A DNA stretch of 64,000 bases from Hymenobacter cavernae (GTDB taxonomy: Bacteria; Bacteroidota; Bacteroidia; Cytophagales; Hymenobacteraceae). The stretch is taken from positions 186,001 to 250,000 of the forward strand of contig NZ_BMHT01000007.1 in the NCBI RefSeq assembly GCF_014641455.1, written 5' to 3'. The notes under the pieces were generated by a model, which saw only the letters and a list, made by a program, of their open reading frames with translations, had not been told where the DNA came from and did no database searches. The position numbers and the translations under genes were made by a program. Shown here piece by piece: positions 34,308 to 43,157 of the stretch; within the stretch, counting starts at the first letter, position 1, and the number at the start of each line of letters is the position of its first letter.

Positions 34308-34874
34308 ATGACTGCTCCTGCTAGCCCTCCTGAAATCCTTAAACGCCTGCGCACCGAAACCCGGCCTTATCATGATGCGCTGGAACAAAACAGCTTCAAT
34401 CAGGAGTTGACGGCGGGAACCCTGACGTGGGAAGCCACCGAGCGGTTCCTGGCCAAGATGTACGGATTTCTCCAGCCTTATGAAGCGCAGCTCCGGCAGC
34501 ACCTGTTTCCTGCCACTTGGGACGTGGCGCACCGCTACCGCGCCCACCTGATTCTGAGAGACTTGGATACTGACGCCGCCAGCCTGCCGCTTTGCCCCGC
34601 TATGCCGCCGCTGCACACCTGGCCCCAACTGCTGGGCGCCATGTACGTGGTAGAGGGCTCGACCCTGGGCGGGCAGGTTATCACCCGGCAATTAGCCAAA
34701 GCCGACATCTCACTGCGGAACTACTTCAATGGCTACGGCGCGCAGACCGGCCCCATGTGGAAGTCCTTCTGCCACTTGCTGAGTGAAGCTGCCTCCGAGA
34801 CCAACCAGGACGAAATCGTGCAATCGGCCAGCCGCACGTTTCAACACTTAGAAGCCTGGCTCAATCAACCGTGA
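34308..34874 (+). CDS. bphO: Heme oxygenase, biliverdin-producing (BphO)
   Basis: A 188-aa helical heme oxygenase from MTAPASPPEILKRLRTETRPYHDALE. The proximal heme ligand is His22 in RPYHDALE, and the distal helix shows GAMYVVEGSTLGGQVI with the flexible glycine-rich kink. It opens heme to biliverdin IX-alpha, the chromophore of the bacteriophytochrome encoded next. The end overlaps the phytochrome start (4 nt if the GTG is used), so the pair is translation-coupled. This tight pairing supports the assignment over iron scavenging. Confidence 0.92.
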   Translation: MTAPASPPEILKRLRTETRPYHDALEQNSFNQELTAGTLTWEATERFLAKMYGFLQPYEAQLRQHLFPATWDVAHRYRAHLILRDLDTDAASLPLCPAMPPLHTWPQLLGAMYVVEGSTLGGQVITRQLAKADISLRNYFNGYGAQTGPMWKSFCHLLSEAASETNQDEIVQSASRTFQHLEAWLNQP

Positions 34875-37183
34875 GTCCAACTATGAATTATACCGACGAG
34901 CGTCTGCTGAACGCCGAAATTGACCTAACGAACTGCGACCGAGAGCCGATTCACATTCCGGGGGCGGTGCAGCCATACGGGTTTTTGCTGTGCCTGGATG
35001 AGCAAACCCTGCGCATCGTGCAAGCCAGCGAAAACACGCTGACCATGCTAGGTATTCCGGCCGAAGAGCTGGTCGGTAATAGTATGGAGCGGTTGCTGAC
35101 CGCGGAGCGCGTCGCCGAGATTGAGCAGTTGCGCGACACGCTTACCGAAAATGCCCGCCTGCTGGGCACCCGCCTCGATTACGTAGACGGGCAACCGTTC
35201 TACAAAATCATCCTGCACCGCTACGATCAGCTATTGTGGCTGGAATTCGAGCCTGTAACCGAGTCGCCCGCCAACGGCGTGGATCTGCCCTTTCTGAACG
35301 ATGCCCTCGGTAAGATGCTGGCGGCCACGAAGGTGCTGGAGTTTTGCCAGTACACCGTGGAGCAGGTGCGCCTCATTACGGGCTTCGATCGGGTGGCCAT
35401 CTACCGCTTCGCCGAAGATGAAAGCGGCGAAATCATTGCCGAAGCCAAGCACGAAGACCTCGATCCGTGGCTAGGTTTGCACTACCCGGCCACCGATATT
35501 CCGAAGCAGGCCCGGGCCATGTATCTCAAAAACTGGCTGCGCTTTATCCCGGATGCGTCGTACACGCCGGCCCGGCTGCTGCCGGTGAACAAGCCGGGCG
35601 CCAACCGCCCGCCCGACATGACGTACTCGGTGCTGCGCAGCGTGTCGCCGATTCACCTGGAGTACCTGCACAACATGGGCTCGGCGGCCACCATGACGAT
35701 TTCGCTCATCCGCGACGGGCAGCTCTGGGGCATGGTTACGTGCCATCATCGCACACCCAGGCTGGTGAGCTACGAGCTGCGCGACCTGTGCCAGTTTATT
35801 GGAAAGACGTTCTCGGCCCTGATCAAAACCAAGGAGCAGCACGACGAGCAGGAGTACCAGCTGCGCATCCGCGAAACGCAGGTGCGGCTGCTGGAGCACG
35901 TATCCAGCAACGACGACTTCGTGGCCGGCCTCTACCAGCAGAAGCCCACGCTGATGGACGTGTTCGACTGCGGCGGCGCGGCCATCTGCTTCGACGGCGA
36001 CATCATCACCCTAGGTTTGGCGCCTACCAAAGGCCAGATTCAGGATTTGCTGGCGTGGTTGCAAGAGAACGTGCAAGCGGACGTTTTCTATACCAATTCG
36101 TACGCGCAGCTCAATCCGGCGGGGGTGGAGGTCCGGCCTGTGGCCAGCGGCTTTATTGCTATTTCGCTGGCCGATGCGCCCGGCAACTACATCCTCTGGT
36201 TCCGGCCCGAGGTGCTGCAAACAGTGACGTGGGCGGGCCAGAGTCAGAAGGTGGAAAGGCTGGCCGATGGGCAGGTCTTCTTGTCGCCCCGCCAGTCGTT
36301 TGAGGCCTGGAAGCAGCTCGTGGAAAGCACGTCGGCGCCCTGGAAGGCCATTGAGGTGGAAGCCGCCCGGGAAATTCGCCTGCATATCTCCGATGTGCGG
36401 CTGAAGGTGTTCAATGAGCTGCAAGCCAGGGCAGTTACCCTAGGTCGGCTGAACGCCGAGCTGGAGCGCAGCAACGACGAGCTGGATTCCTTTGCCTACG
36501 TGGCCTCCCACGACCTGAAAGAGCCGTTGCGCGGCATTCATAACTATTCCCTGTTCCTGCTCGAAGACTACGCCGACCAGCTCGACGCGGAAGGCGTGAA
36601 CAAGCTGCAAACCTTGGTGCGGCTTAGTCAGCGCATGGAAGGACTGATCGAATCGTTGTTGCAGCTCTCCCGCGCGGGCCGGCAGGATCTGGTGCTGGAG
36701 CCCGTGGATGTAGACGACCTGGTAGCCGGCGTGCTGGACCTCATCTCGCCGCGGCTAGAGCAAACCCGGACAACCGTGACGATTGTGGAGCCGCTGCCTA
36801 CCATTACCTGCGACCGGGTGCGGGTGCAGGAAGTGTTTCACAACCTGCTCACCAACGCCATGCGCTACAGCGACAAGCCCGAGAAAACGGTGGAAGTGGG
36901 AGTGGCCTCAGAAAATAAAGCTGAACCGAAACGCATTGTGAACTACGACGATTTTTTCGTGTTTTACGTACGTGATAATGGTATCGGCATCGACCCAAAG
37001 CACCACGAGAATATTTTCAAGATATTCAAGCGACTGCACGCCCAGGATAAATACGGGGGAGGAACCGGTGCCGGGCTAGCTATTGCTAGAAAGATGGTTG
37101 AAAAGCATGGCGGTAACCTGTGGGTAGAATCTACTTTGGGGCAAGGCGCCACCTTCTATTTCTCTGTTTCAAAACACTTGTAA
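34871..37183 (+). CDS. bphP: Bacteriophytochrome sensor histidine kinase
   Basis: A 770-aa red/far-red photoreceptor. Order: N-terminal PAS with the biliverdin-binding Cys22 (TNCDREPIHIPGAVQPYG), GAF (YPATDIPKQARAMYLKNWLRFIPD, MVTCHHRTPR with the chromophore-contacting His), PHY with the tongue motif PRQSFEAW, then a kinase with H box FAYVASHDLKEPLRGIHN, N box NLLTNAMRYSDKP, G1 DNGIGIDP and GAGLAIARKMVEKHGG. Start GTG 34871 or ATG 34883. Light absorbed by biliverdin controls autophosphorylation; the next gene is its likely receiver. No membrane segment. Confidence 0.95.
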   Translation: MSPTMNYTDERLLNAEIDLTNCDREPIHIPGAVQPYGFLLCLDEQTLRIVQASENTLTMLGIPAEELVGNSMERLLTAERVAEIEQLRDTLTENARLLGTRLDYVDGQPFYKIILHRYDQLLWLEFEPVTESPANGVDLPFLNDALGKMLAATKVLEFCQYTVEQVRLITGFDRVAIYRFAEDESGEIIAEAKHEDLDPWLGLHYPATDIPKQARAMYLKNWLRFIPDASYTPARLLPVNKPGANRPPDMTYSVLRSVSPIHLEYLHNMGSAATMTISLIRDGQLWGMVTCHHRTPRLVSYELRDLCQFIGKTFSALIKTKEQHDEQEYQLRIRETQVRLLEHVSSNDDFVAGLYQQKPTLMDVFDCGGAAICFDGDIITLGLAPTKGQIQDLLAWLQENVQADVFYTNSYAQLNPAGVEVRPVASGFIAISLADAPGNYILWFRPEVLQTVTWAGQSQKVERLADGQVFLSPRQSFEAWKQLVESTSAPWKAIEVEAAREIRLHISDVRLKVFNELQARAVTLGRLNAELERSNDELDSFAYVASHDLKEPLRGIHNYSLFLLEDYADQLDAEGVNKLQTLVRLSQRMEGLIESLLQLSRAGRQDLVLEPVDVDDLVAGVLDLISPRLEQTRTTVTIVEPLPTITCDRVRVQEVFHNLLTNAMRYSDKPEKTVEVGVASENKAEPKRIVNYDDFFVFYVRDNGIGIDPKHHENIFKIFKRLHAQDKYGGGTGAGLAIARKMVEKHGGNLWVESTLGQGATFYFSVSKHL

Positions 37184-37630
37184 ATGGCTACTTCGCCCCT
37201 TAAACCCGTTTTGGTAGTGGAGGACAGCGCCGAAGATTTTACGGCGCTGGGGCGGGCTTTTCGCAAGCACGCACTCCGTAACCCTGTGCTGCGCTGCGAA
37301 GACGGTGACCAGGCCCTGGAATACTTGCAAGGCTATGGCAAAGCTATCGGCTGGCCCCAAACGCTGCCTGCCATCGTGCTGCTGGATCTGAACCTGCCGG
37401 GCACCGACGGCCGGGCGGTGCTGAGCGTGCTCAAGCAGGACCCACGCTTGCATTCCATTCCCGTTATCATTTTCAGCACTTCCTCCAATGTGCGGGATAT
37501 TGAAGACTGCTATCAGCTAGGTGCTAACAGCTACCTGACCAAGCCAATAGAATACGCCGCGCTGGAAGAAAAAATCCGGCTGACCATCCATTATTGGCTG
37601 GAGGCATCTGAGCTGCCACTCGCGAATTAG
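37184..37630 (+). CDS. Rcp1-like response regulator
   Basis: A 148-aa single receiver domain, one base after the phytochrome stop. Acidic pocket VVEDSAED, phosphoacceptor in IVLLDLNLPG, switch residue in IIFSTSSN and Lys in YLTKPIEY. The C-terminal helix is extended (LEEKIRLTIHYWLEA), as in cyanobacterial Rcp1-type partners of phytochromes. It should take phosphate from BphP. With no DNA-binding domain, the output is through protein contact, perhaps with the following hybrid protein. Confidence 0.92.
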   Translation: MATSPLKPVLVVEDSAEDFTALGRAFRKHALRNPVLRCEDGDQALEYLQGYGKAIGWPQTLPAIVLLDLNLPGTDGRAVLSVLKQDPRLHSIPVIIFSTSSNVRDIEDCYQLGANSYLTKPIEYAALEEKIRLTIHYWLEASELPLAN

Positions 37631-37638
37631 CCTGCCTA

Positions 37639-38928
37639 GTGAAAAAGATTTTACTCGTTGATGACAACGAGCAGGACCGTGTGCTGTACAAGCGCTACCT
37701 AGGTAAGTATGGAGACTGCACTCGGTTTGAAACTCACGAAGCAGCCTCCGGCGACGAGGCGCTGGCTTTGTTTCCGAAGCTGCGTCCTGACTGCGTCCTG
37801 CTCGACTACAACCTGCTGGATACCGACGGTCTGACGCTGCTGGAGGAACTAACAAAGCTAGCTCCGCCGGAAAGCCTCTGCGTGGTGATGATTACGGGCG
37901 GCGGCAGCGAGCAGCTGGCAGTCCGCGCCCTCAATAGCGGTGCCCTGGATTATCTGGTGAAGCAGCAGTTTGACCAGGAACTGCTGTGCAAAACCGTGAC
38001 GCACGCCATCGAGAAAAACGAGTGGCGGCAGCGCACCGCCCGCCACCACGAGGAACTGAAAAGCGTGAACCGGCAGCTGCGGGCCTCGGTGGAGGAGCTG
38101 ACGGACGCCCGCCAGCAGATCAATCATCAGAACAAGCTGCTGACCTTGGCCAACCAGGAGCTGGCTGCTACCAACCACGAGCTGGCCCGCACCAACGCCG
38201 ACCTGGATAACTTCGTGTACGCGGCCTCCCACGACTTGCGGCAGCCGGTGCACAACCTCCACGGCTTGTTTGAGGAGCTGCGCCGTACGGCCACCGTGAC
38301 CGATACGGAAGCAGAAATCATCTGGAAGCTGCTCGATGACTCACTGCGCGCCCTCACCACCACCATCACCGACCTGGCTGAGGTGGTGCAGGTGGCGCGC
38401 CAGTCCGGCACGCAAGCTGCCGAGTCGGTTGTGGTAGCTGAGCTGGCTAACCACGTGCTGCAAACGCTGCACCCGCAGCTGCTGGCCGCACAGGCCGAGG
38501 TGCAAACGGATTTTACCGCCTTGCCCGAACTGACCTACGTGCGGAGCAATCTACGCACGATTCTGCTCAACCTCCTGGCCAACGCCCTTAAGTATCGTCA
38601 CCCTGATCGGCCCGCGCGGGTGCTGCTCCGTACGTACCTGGCGGCGGGGCAGCCCGTGCTCGAAGTGCAGGATAATGGCCTCGGCATGAACATGCAACTG
38701 CATGGCAAAGAGCTGTTTCAACTATTCCGGCGCTTCCACCCACAGGCCAGCGCGGGCACTGGCGTGGGGTTATTCCTGGTGAATCGCCTGGTGCAGGCGC
38801 AAGGGGGCCGCATCGAGGTGGAAAGTCAGGTAGGGCAGGGCACTACGTTCCGGGTATATCTGCGCAGCGTTGCGCCGGGAATTGTGGGTGCCGCCGCTTC
38901 ACAGCACGTGACTTCGGGCGGTAGCTGA
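37639..38928 (+). CDS. Response regulator-histidine kinase hybrid
   Basis: A 429-aa protein with an N-terminal receiver (LLVDDNEQDR, CVLLDYNLLD, ITGGGSEQ, YLVKQQFD), a coiled-coil linker (about 135-185) and a C-terminal kinase. The H box is FVYAASHDLRQPVHNLHG, the N box is NLLANALKYRHPD, G1 is DNGLGMNM and G2 is GTGVGLFLVNRLVQ. This receiver-first layout suggests it is switched by a phosphorelay rather than by sensing directly. It starts 9 bp after the Rcp1-like gene and closes the light-signalling operon. Confidence 0.9.
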   Translation: MKKILLVDDNEQDRVLYKRYLGKYGDCTRFETHEAASGDEALALFPKLRPDCVLLDYNLLDTDGLTLLEELTKLAPPESLCVVMITGGGSEQLAVRALNSGALDYLVKQQFDQELLCKTVTHAIEKNEWRQRTARHHEELKSVNRQLRASVEELTDARQQINHQNKLLTLANQELAATNHELARTNADLDNFVYAASHDLRQPVHNLHGLFEELRRTATVTDTEAEIIWKLLDDSLRALTTTITDLAEVVQVARQSGTQAAESVVVAELANHVLQTLHPQLLAAQAEVQTDFTALPELTYVRSNLRTILLNLLANALKYRHPDRPARVLLRTYLAAGQPVLEVQDNGLGMNMQLHGKELFQLFRRFHPQASAGTGVGLFLVNRLVQAQGGRIEVESQVGQGTTFRVYLRSVAPGIVGAAASQHVTSGGS

Positions 38929-38946
38929 AAAAACCTAGGTTTGATC

Positions 38947-38974
38947 TTGCCTAGATCCTTTTACGACTACTTTG
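38947..38974 (+). promoter_or_regulatory. Bacteroidota-type promoter (TTG-N18-TACTTTG)
   Basis: TTG at 38947-38949 and TACTTTG at 38968-38974, spaced 18 nt, match the -33/-7 promoter of this phylum. It would start transcription near 38981, 35 nt before the gene at 39016. Confidence 0.5.
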
Positions 38975-39015
38975 CGCGAGTCAGGCGGACCATCTTTACC
39001 ACATAGTTGCAAATC

Positions 39016-39441
39016 ATGCTCACGGAATTAACGAACGGATTCGGCAAAGTTTATCTGACTATCGAGTATGACGCGGCCAACCGGTGGGTGTATAATAACT
39101 GGCTCGGCTACCAGACCTACATCGGCATCATCGCCGGCGCCGATGTCTGTCTGCATCCGCTGCGGGAACACGCGTGCTCGTATCTGCTCAACGACAACCG
39201 GCAGGTGATTGGCCCCTGGGACCATGCCGTGCAGTGGATCGTTGAGGATTGGGCCCCACGGGCAAGCAAACAGGGCCTCACGCACTTTGCCCACGTAGTT
39301 AGCCCCGAATCATTAGCGGCTCTCTCGGCCGAAGCGATGCACCTAGGTATCGGAGGGCGCTTACAGATGCGTATGTTCAGCGATTACGCGGAAGCCCAAA
39401 CGTGGCTGCACAAGGCGCAGCAACAGGCCCGTCGCGCCTAA
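39016..39441 (+). CDS. STAS/SpoIIAA-like protein of unknown role
   Basis: About 141 aa from MLTELTNGFG at 39016; a TTG three codons earlier is possible. The pattern of a short beta start (GKVYLTIEYDAANRWVYNNWLGYQTY), a helix with HAVQWIVEDW and the end LHLGIGG...FSDYAEAQTWL resembles the small proteins encoded near kinases in Hymenobacter that have a SpoIIAA/STAS-like outline. No catalytic motif is seen. It has its own promoter-like sequence and terminator, so it is monocistronic. Confidence 0.6.
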   Translation: MLTELTNGFGKVYLTIEYDAANRWVYNNWLGYQTYIGIIAGADVCLHPLREHACSYLLNDNRQVIGPWDHAVQWIVEDWAPRASKQGLTHFAHVVSPESLAALSAEAMHLGIGGRLQMRMFSDYAEAQTWLHKAQQQARRA

Positions 39442-39443
39442 AA

Positions 39444-39480
39444 AAGAAGAGCAGCCCTGCACAACAAGGCTGCTCTTCTT
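39444..39480 (+). terminator. Rho-independent terminator
   Basis: A perfect 13-bp stem AAGAAGAGCAGCC / GGCTGCTCTTCTT with an 11-nt loop and an AT-rich tail, 3 bp after the preceding stop. Confidence 0.8.
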
Positions 39481-39543
39481 ATTATAGTCCAGTGGTAATG
39501 TTGTATAACGCCGACCTAGGTCTACTGCCTCGTAGGCAGGCGA

Positions 39544-39960
39544 TTATTCGCCGCTGGTGAGAACAAAATCGCCGTACATCTCCTTGGTATCAGCATTTTC
39601 TAGCACCACATGAATAGCATCCTGGCCGTAGGTGTAAGCGCCGGTAGGGAGAGTGGAGTAGTTGATCTGCTGGGTTTCGTTGGGGTTCAGCAGCCGCGTG
39701 TGGGCATCCGCGATTTGCACAAAATTAGGTCCCGTGTACCGGCGCAGCAGAAAGTGGTAGCGCACCTTGACTTGGTCTGGGTTACGAAAAATTACCGCTA
39801 CTGAATCCTGCGGGGGACCATATTTCGACGGAACTACCAGTTGCAGCCGGTTCGTGGGGCTTGTGTACCAGGTCGGGTCGATTCCATCTTTGGGGTCATT
39901 ATCCTTGGAACAAGCGCTCAGCAAAGCGCCGCAGAGCAGAAGGGATAAAAAGGTTTTCAT
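39544..39960 (-). CDS. Secreted lipoprotein of unknown function
   Basis: About 138 aa from MKTFLSLLLCGALLSACSKDND at 39960; a longer frame to 40044 puts non-signal residues ahead and is rejected. The lipobox LLSAC marks a lipoprotein. The mature part is beta-rich (NRLQLVVPSKYGPPQDSVAVIF, YHFLLRRYTGPNFVQI) and resembles small Ig-like domains. Unrecognised beyond that; monocistronic. Confidence 0.6.
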   Translation of the reverse strand: MKTFLSLLLCGALLSACSKDNDPKDGIDPTWYTSPTNRLQLVVPSKYGPPQDSVAVIFRNPDQVKVRYHFLLRRYTGPNFVQIADAHTRLLNPNETQQINYSTLPTGAYTYGQDAIHVVLENADTKEMYGDFVLTSGE

Positions 39961-40200
39961 AAGAAAGACGCAATTAAAAAACAGTTCAGCTATATAAACG
40001 AATATTTCTGAATTGTGTTTTGTTTTGAAGCAATTGGACTGCAATTTAGTACTTAACGAGATAATAGTATAACTATTTTAGTGGCAGTTGGATGCAGCTA
40101 TTACGCGTTACGGGTCGGCTGTATGTTGCACGCTCTGAGAGGGTAACGTATGGCCGCTAAGCTCTCGGAGCGATACGAGGCAGGAAGCGACAGACCTAGG

Positions 40201-41085
40201 TTAAATTGTGCGAATATTTAGCAGCTTCACCACATCGGCTTCGGAAATAATGGGCGTCGCGCCCTGGTGAGTAGCCACTAAAGCGCCCGTGGCGCAGGCC
40301 CGATGCAGGCATTCCGTAGGGGAGAGCCCCGCTTGCCAGCCGGTTAGCAAGGCTGCCAGAAAAGCGTCGCCACTGCCGATGGTGTCCTTCACCTCAATGG
40401 GGAAGCCGGCACTCCGGTGTAGTTGACCGTTGGTGTAGAGTAGAGCGCCCTCGGCACCTAGGGTCACGCAAACGGCTTGCAGACTGAATCGGGCCGCCAA
40501 CCACTCTATCGCCAGCTCATCGTCGGCCGTCTTGCCAAACCAGCCCATAATTTCGGCCAGCTCGTGGTGGTTCATCTTCACCAAGTTGCTGTTTTCCAGC
40601 AGATATCCCACTACCTCACGCGTGTAGTGCGGCGGGCGTAGGTTCACATCGAATACCTTGAACCTAGCCTGTGGTAGCAGTCGGTACAAGGTCGCGCGCG
40701 TAGCAGGCGTGCGAGATGCTAGGCTGCCAAATACGAGCATATCGGCCGCACTAATTAACTGAGCCAAAGCCTCATCGTACTGGATGTAGTCCCAGGCAAC
40801 GGGCTGCACAATCTCGTAAACTACCTCATGGCGGTCGTCGACGTTGGCTTTTACCACGCCGGTCTGATGAGCGGGACCGTGCTGCACAAAATCGGTGCGC
40901 AGGTTCCGCTCCTCAAGAAAGGCGAGCAGCTGCCGACCTAGGTCGTCGTCGCCGACGCGGCTGATGAGGTCGACGGATTGGCCGAGCTGGTACAAGTGCA
41001 CGGCCACGTTGAAAGGTGCGCCGCCAGGCTGCTTGCCCGTTGGTAGTACATCCCAGAGGATTTCGCCCAAGCAAACGATTGACAT
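40201..41085 (-). CDS. PfkB-family carbohydrate kinase (fructokinase-like)
   Basis: A 294-aa ribokinase-like sugar kinase. The start is MSIVCLGEILWDVLP. The sugar-binding block GGAPFNVAVHLYQLGQSVDLISRVGDDDLG and the ATP/catalytic block DTIGSGDAFLAALLTGW (with the catalytic Asp) are complete. Length fits fructokinases, which phosphorylate fructose at C-6. Adenosine or 2-keto-gluconate kinases are alternatives. No sugar transporter or hydrolase is nearby, so the pathway is not fixed by context. Confidence 0.85.
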   Translation of the reverse strand: MSIVCLGEILWDVLPTGKQPGGAPFNVAVHLYQLGQSVDLISRVGDDDLGRQLLAFLEERNLRTDFVQHGPAHQTGVVKANVDDRHEVVYEIVQPVAWDYIQYDEALAQLISAADMLVFGSLASRTPATRATLYRLLPQARFKVFDVNLRPPHYTREVVGYLLENSNLVKMNHHELAEIMGWFGKTADDELAIEWLAARFSLQAVCVTLGAEGALLYTNGQLHRSAGFPIEVKDTIGSGDAFLAALLTGWQAGLSPTECLHRACATGALVATHQGATPIISEADVVKLLNIRTI

Positions 41086-41328
41086 ACAATAAGGTGATGA
41101 AATGATGAGATAGTGAATTGGTTGTGCTGCGTTGCCGGGAAATTAGGAAAGTGAGGAGGTACGGCTAGGCGAAAAAGACAAAGCAAGGAATGAATTAGTC
41201 CGGAACGGTAAGGCGTGGTTCTACTATTGCGCTACTTATCCGCTTAGTGAACAACCGATGTTTTTTCGGGCTGCTCTAAGCCGCCGCTTCTGGTATGCGC
41301 GTTCTACTATAACTACGAGTACGACGCC

Positions 41329-41491
41329 ATGATAACGCGAAAGAAGAAAAAGGGGCCAAACCTGACTGAAATAATAAGCAAGCAAGATAAAAGCCTCGGC
41401 CCAGGAAGTTGAGGCTGCTGTGCGTCAGGCGCGGTATGCTTTGCGCGAAGCAGAGTTTGCGGAAGCGCTACGGAGGAATAGCGATAACTAA
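41329..41491 (+). pseudogene. Short remnant ORF with one-base frameshift
   Basis: From the ATG at 41329 the frame reads MITRKKKKGPNLTEIISKQ, then at an AAAA run near 41390 shifts by +1 into ASAQEVEAAVRQARYALRE and stops at 41491. Removing one A would give about 53 residues of protein-like charged helix. It could be a dead small gene, part of a larger decayed one (the frame is open upstream without a start), or a sequencing error. The rest of the 41086-41856 gap holds no convincing gene. Confidence 0.3.
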
Positions 41492-41856
41492 ACCCGCAGG
41501 TAGTTCGGCAGGTGCCAGGAGGGCTCTGGGATTAGGAGAAGAAATCACCTGTTTCATAAAGCGAACCAAGGATTAGGCCCACTTTCAGCCGAAAGCCTAG
41601 CTGCGCAGGGATTGGCGGTAAGCAAGGACTGGCAGAGTGGTACTTACCATAAACGTTACGGCTGCCTCTGGTAAGAAGGTCAACCCTAATCGAACTCGAC
41701 AGGAAGGTAAAAGTTGCCCAGAATGAAACCTTTAGGGTTCCGCAATGCGCAATTGGCTGGAATTTTATACCAGTACGATAAAACAAGCACAGGCCCGTCG
41801 GATTACAGCTGGCGTAACCCGACGGGCCTGGAATCGTGAAGATCTTTTTCGCTTGC

Positions 41857-42303
41857 CTATTTGAGCGTGAAGGTAGGCTGCTCGCTCGAAGCGCAACGTA
41901 CCTGGTTCACGACTTTCCATTCCCCGTCAATTTGCAGCAGGTTCAGGAAATCCGTCACCGGGCCTTTTGCAGATGGTCTTTCCACGCGGGCCACGGCCGC
42001 CGTACCCTGTAGGTCGATATAGACGATACGGCCAGGCTGCTGATTCTCAGTGGTTTTTGCGGCGGCAAGCGCTTCGTCGGTCGCACTTTGTGTAACCAAG
42101 GTGCCATTTTGCACCCGCATCACCTGAGCCGTAGGCAAGTAAGCCTGACTAGCAGGGCCCGAAGCGTTTGTGAGCAGATAGCCACTCAGCGTTTCTTCAA
42201 TGCGCGCTATCTGGTACTTGGTTTTGGCCATGAGGCGCTGAGCAAAAGACACAGAGGCGAAGCTGATGAACAGAAGGGCGAGGAAAAGAACTTTGGTTTT
42301 CAT
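41857..42303 (-). CDS. Secreted NTF2-like (lumazine-binding type) protein
   Basis: About 148 aa from MKTKVLFLALLFISFASVSFAQ at 42303, a clean signal peptide; the longer frame to 42492 is low-complexity. The mature part shows an NTF2-like fold: helix YQIARIEETLSGYLLTNA, then IVYIDLQGTAAVARVERPSA and the closing FLNLLQIDGEWKVVNQVRC. Proteins of this kind are annotated as nuclear-transport-factor-2-family or putative lumazine-binding. Function unknown; probably periplasmic. The 854-bp gap upstream shows no gene, only an operator-like palindrome at 42737 and an AT-rich stretch. Confidence 0.7.
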   Translation of the reverse strand: MKTKVLFLALLFISFASVSFAQRLMAKTKYQIARIEETLSGYLLTNASGPASQAYLPTAQVMRVQNGTLVTQSATDEALAAAKTTENQQPGRIVYIDLQGTAAVARVERPSAKGPVTDFLNLLQIDGEWKVVNQVRCASSEQPTFTLK

Positions 42304-42736
42304 GGCTTGAAAAGGAAGAAGTGGAAGAGAAAAAAGGAAAGGAAGAGTGGAAAAACGGAGCGTAGAACGGCTGAGGCTAGCCCAGCAAGAGGAGCGAAGT
42401 GCTACAGGAAAAGAAGCAGAAAAAAAGGGGCCTACGGTGTCATAGGGAGAAGATAGTAGTTGGATTTTTCCGGCAATTAGAGGCCGTTCCAAGCGGCCGC
42501 GGTTCCGCTGGTTTGTCCTCGTTTGGGGAGGTGCTCAACTGAGTAGGAATGCCCGACTTTTGAGCATTAGTGCAACGTCTTGGTAGATGCTGGCAGGTGG
42601 CTAAGCCTTGCCTGAGCAAGGAGCGTTATAGACCGACTTACCTGCATCCGGCGACGTTGAAGGGCTGGCGAGTGCCGCCCCGGCTGGGCGGCTGCGATGG
42701 CTAGGGGTTGTTTGAAGTAGTGATACAAATGTAACA

Positions 42737-42765
42737 GAAGGTACTATGCAACGCAAGGTACCTTC
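42737..42765. promoter_or_regulatory. Operator-like palindrome in a gene-poor gap
   Basis: GAAGGTAC-N13-GTACCTTC forms an inverted repeat around TATGCAACGCAAG. The form is like PadR-family operators, but no padR gene is near. Downstream toward 42850 the DNA is very AT-rich, with promoter-like composition. No gene is close on either strand, so the target is unclear. Confidence 0.35.
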
Positions 42766-43157
42766 GATAAATATTTTTATTTTTTCTTTAGCTACTTAGC
42801 TTTATCAACTACTATATGAAGCAGTAGATTGATTTTTAGTATTTTAGCTAAAATATACTTCTCGCAGGCTATTGGTTTCTATTGTTCATAGCGGTACAAG
42901 GAGTAGCAACCTAGGCTCTGGTAGCGGTTCCTGGATCTATCAGGATAGTTGTTTTTTGTGGTAGTGGCCAGATTGCCTTTCAGGAAAAGCCGCCGCAGCA
43001 ACTAACCGCGTCTGCCTCGTTGCAGAGCTAGGTTTGCGTCAACTAAACTTATGCAATCAGGTAGCCAAAGGGCGAGCCGCCGCTGGGGAGTAGCCCCTGA
43101 CCTAGGTAGCCGATCTAGCTGGCTGGCAGAGCGGAAAAAAACCAGCTGTTGACTCAG

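Noticed and set aside
35467..36303. 278-aa open frame inside the phytochrome gene
   Set aside because: Other-frame shadow of bphP; composition is Gly/Ala/Arg-rich as expected for a shifted frame.
41532..41786. 84-codon leftward frame in the gap after the sugar kinase
   Set aside because: Composition is not protein-like, there is no start context and no family; left out.
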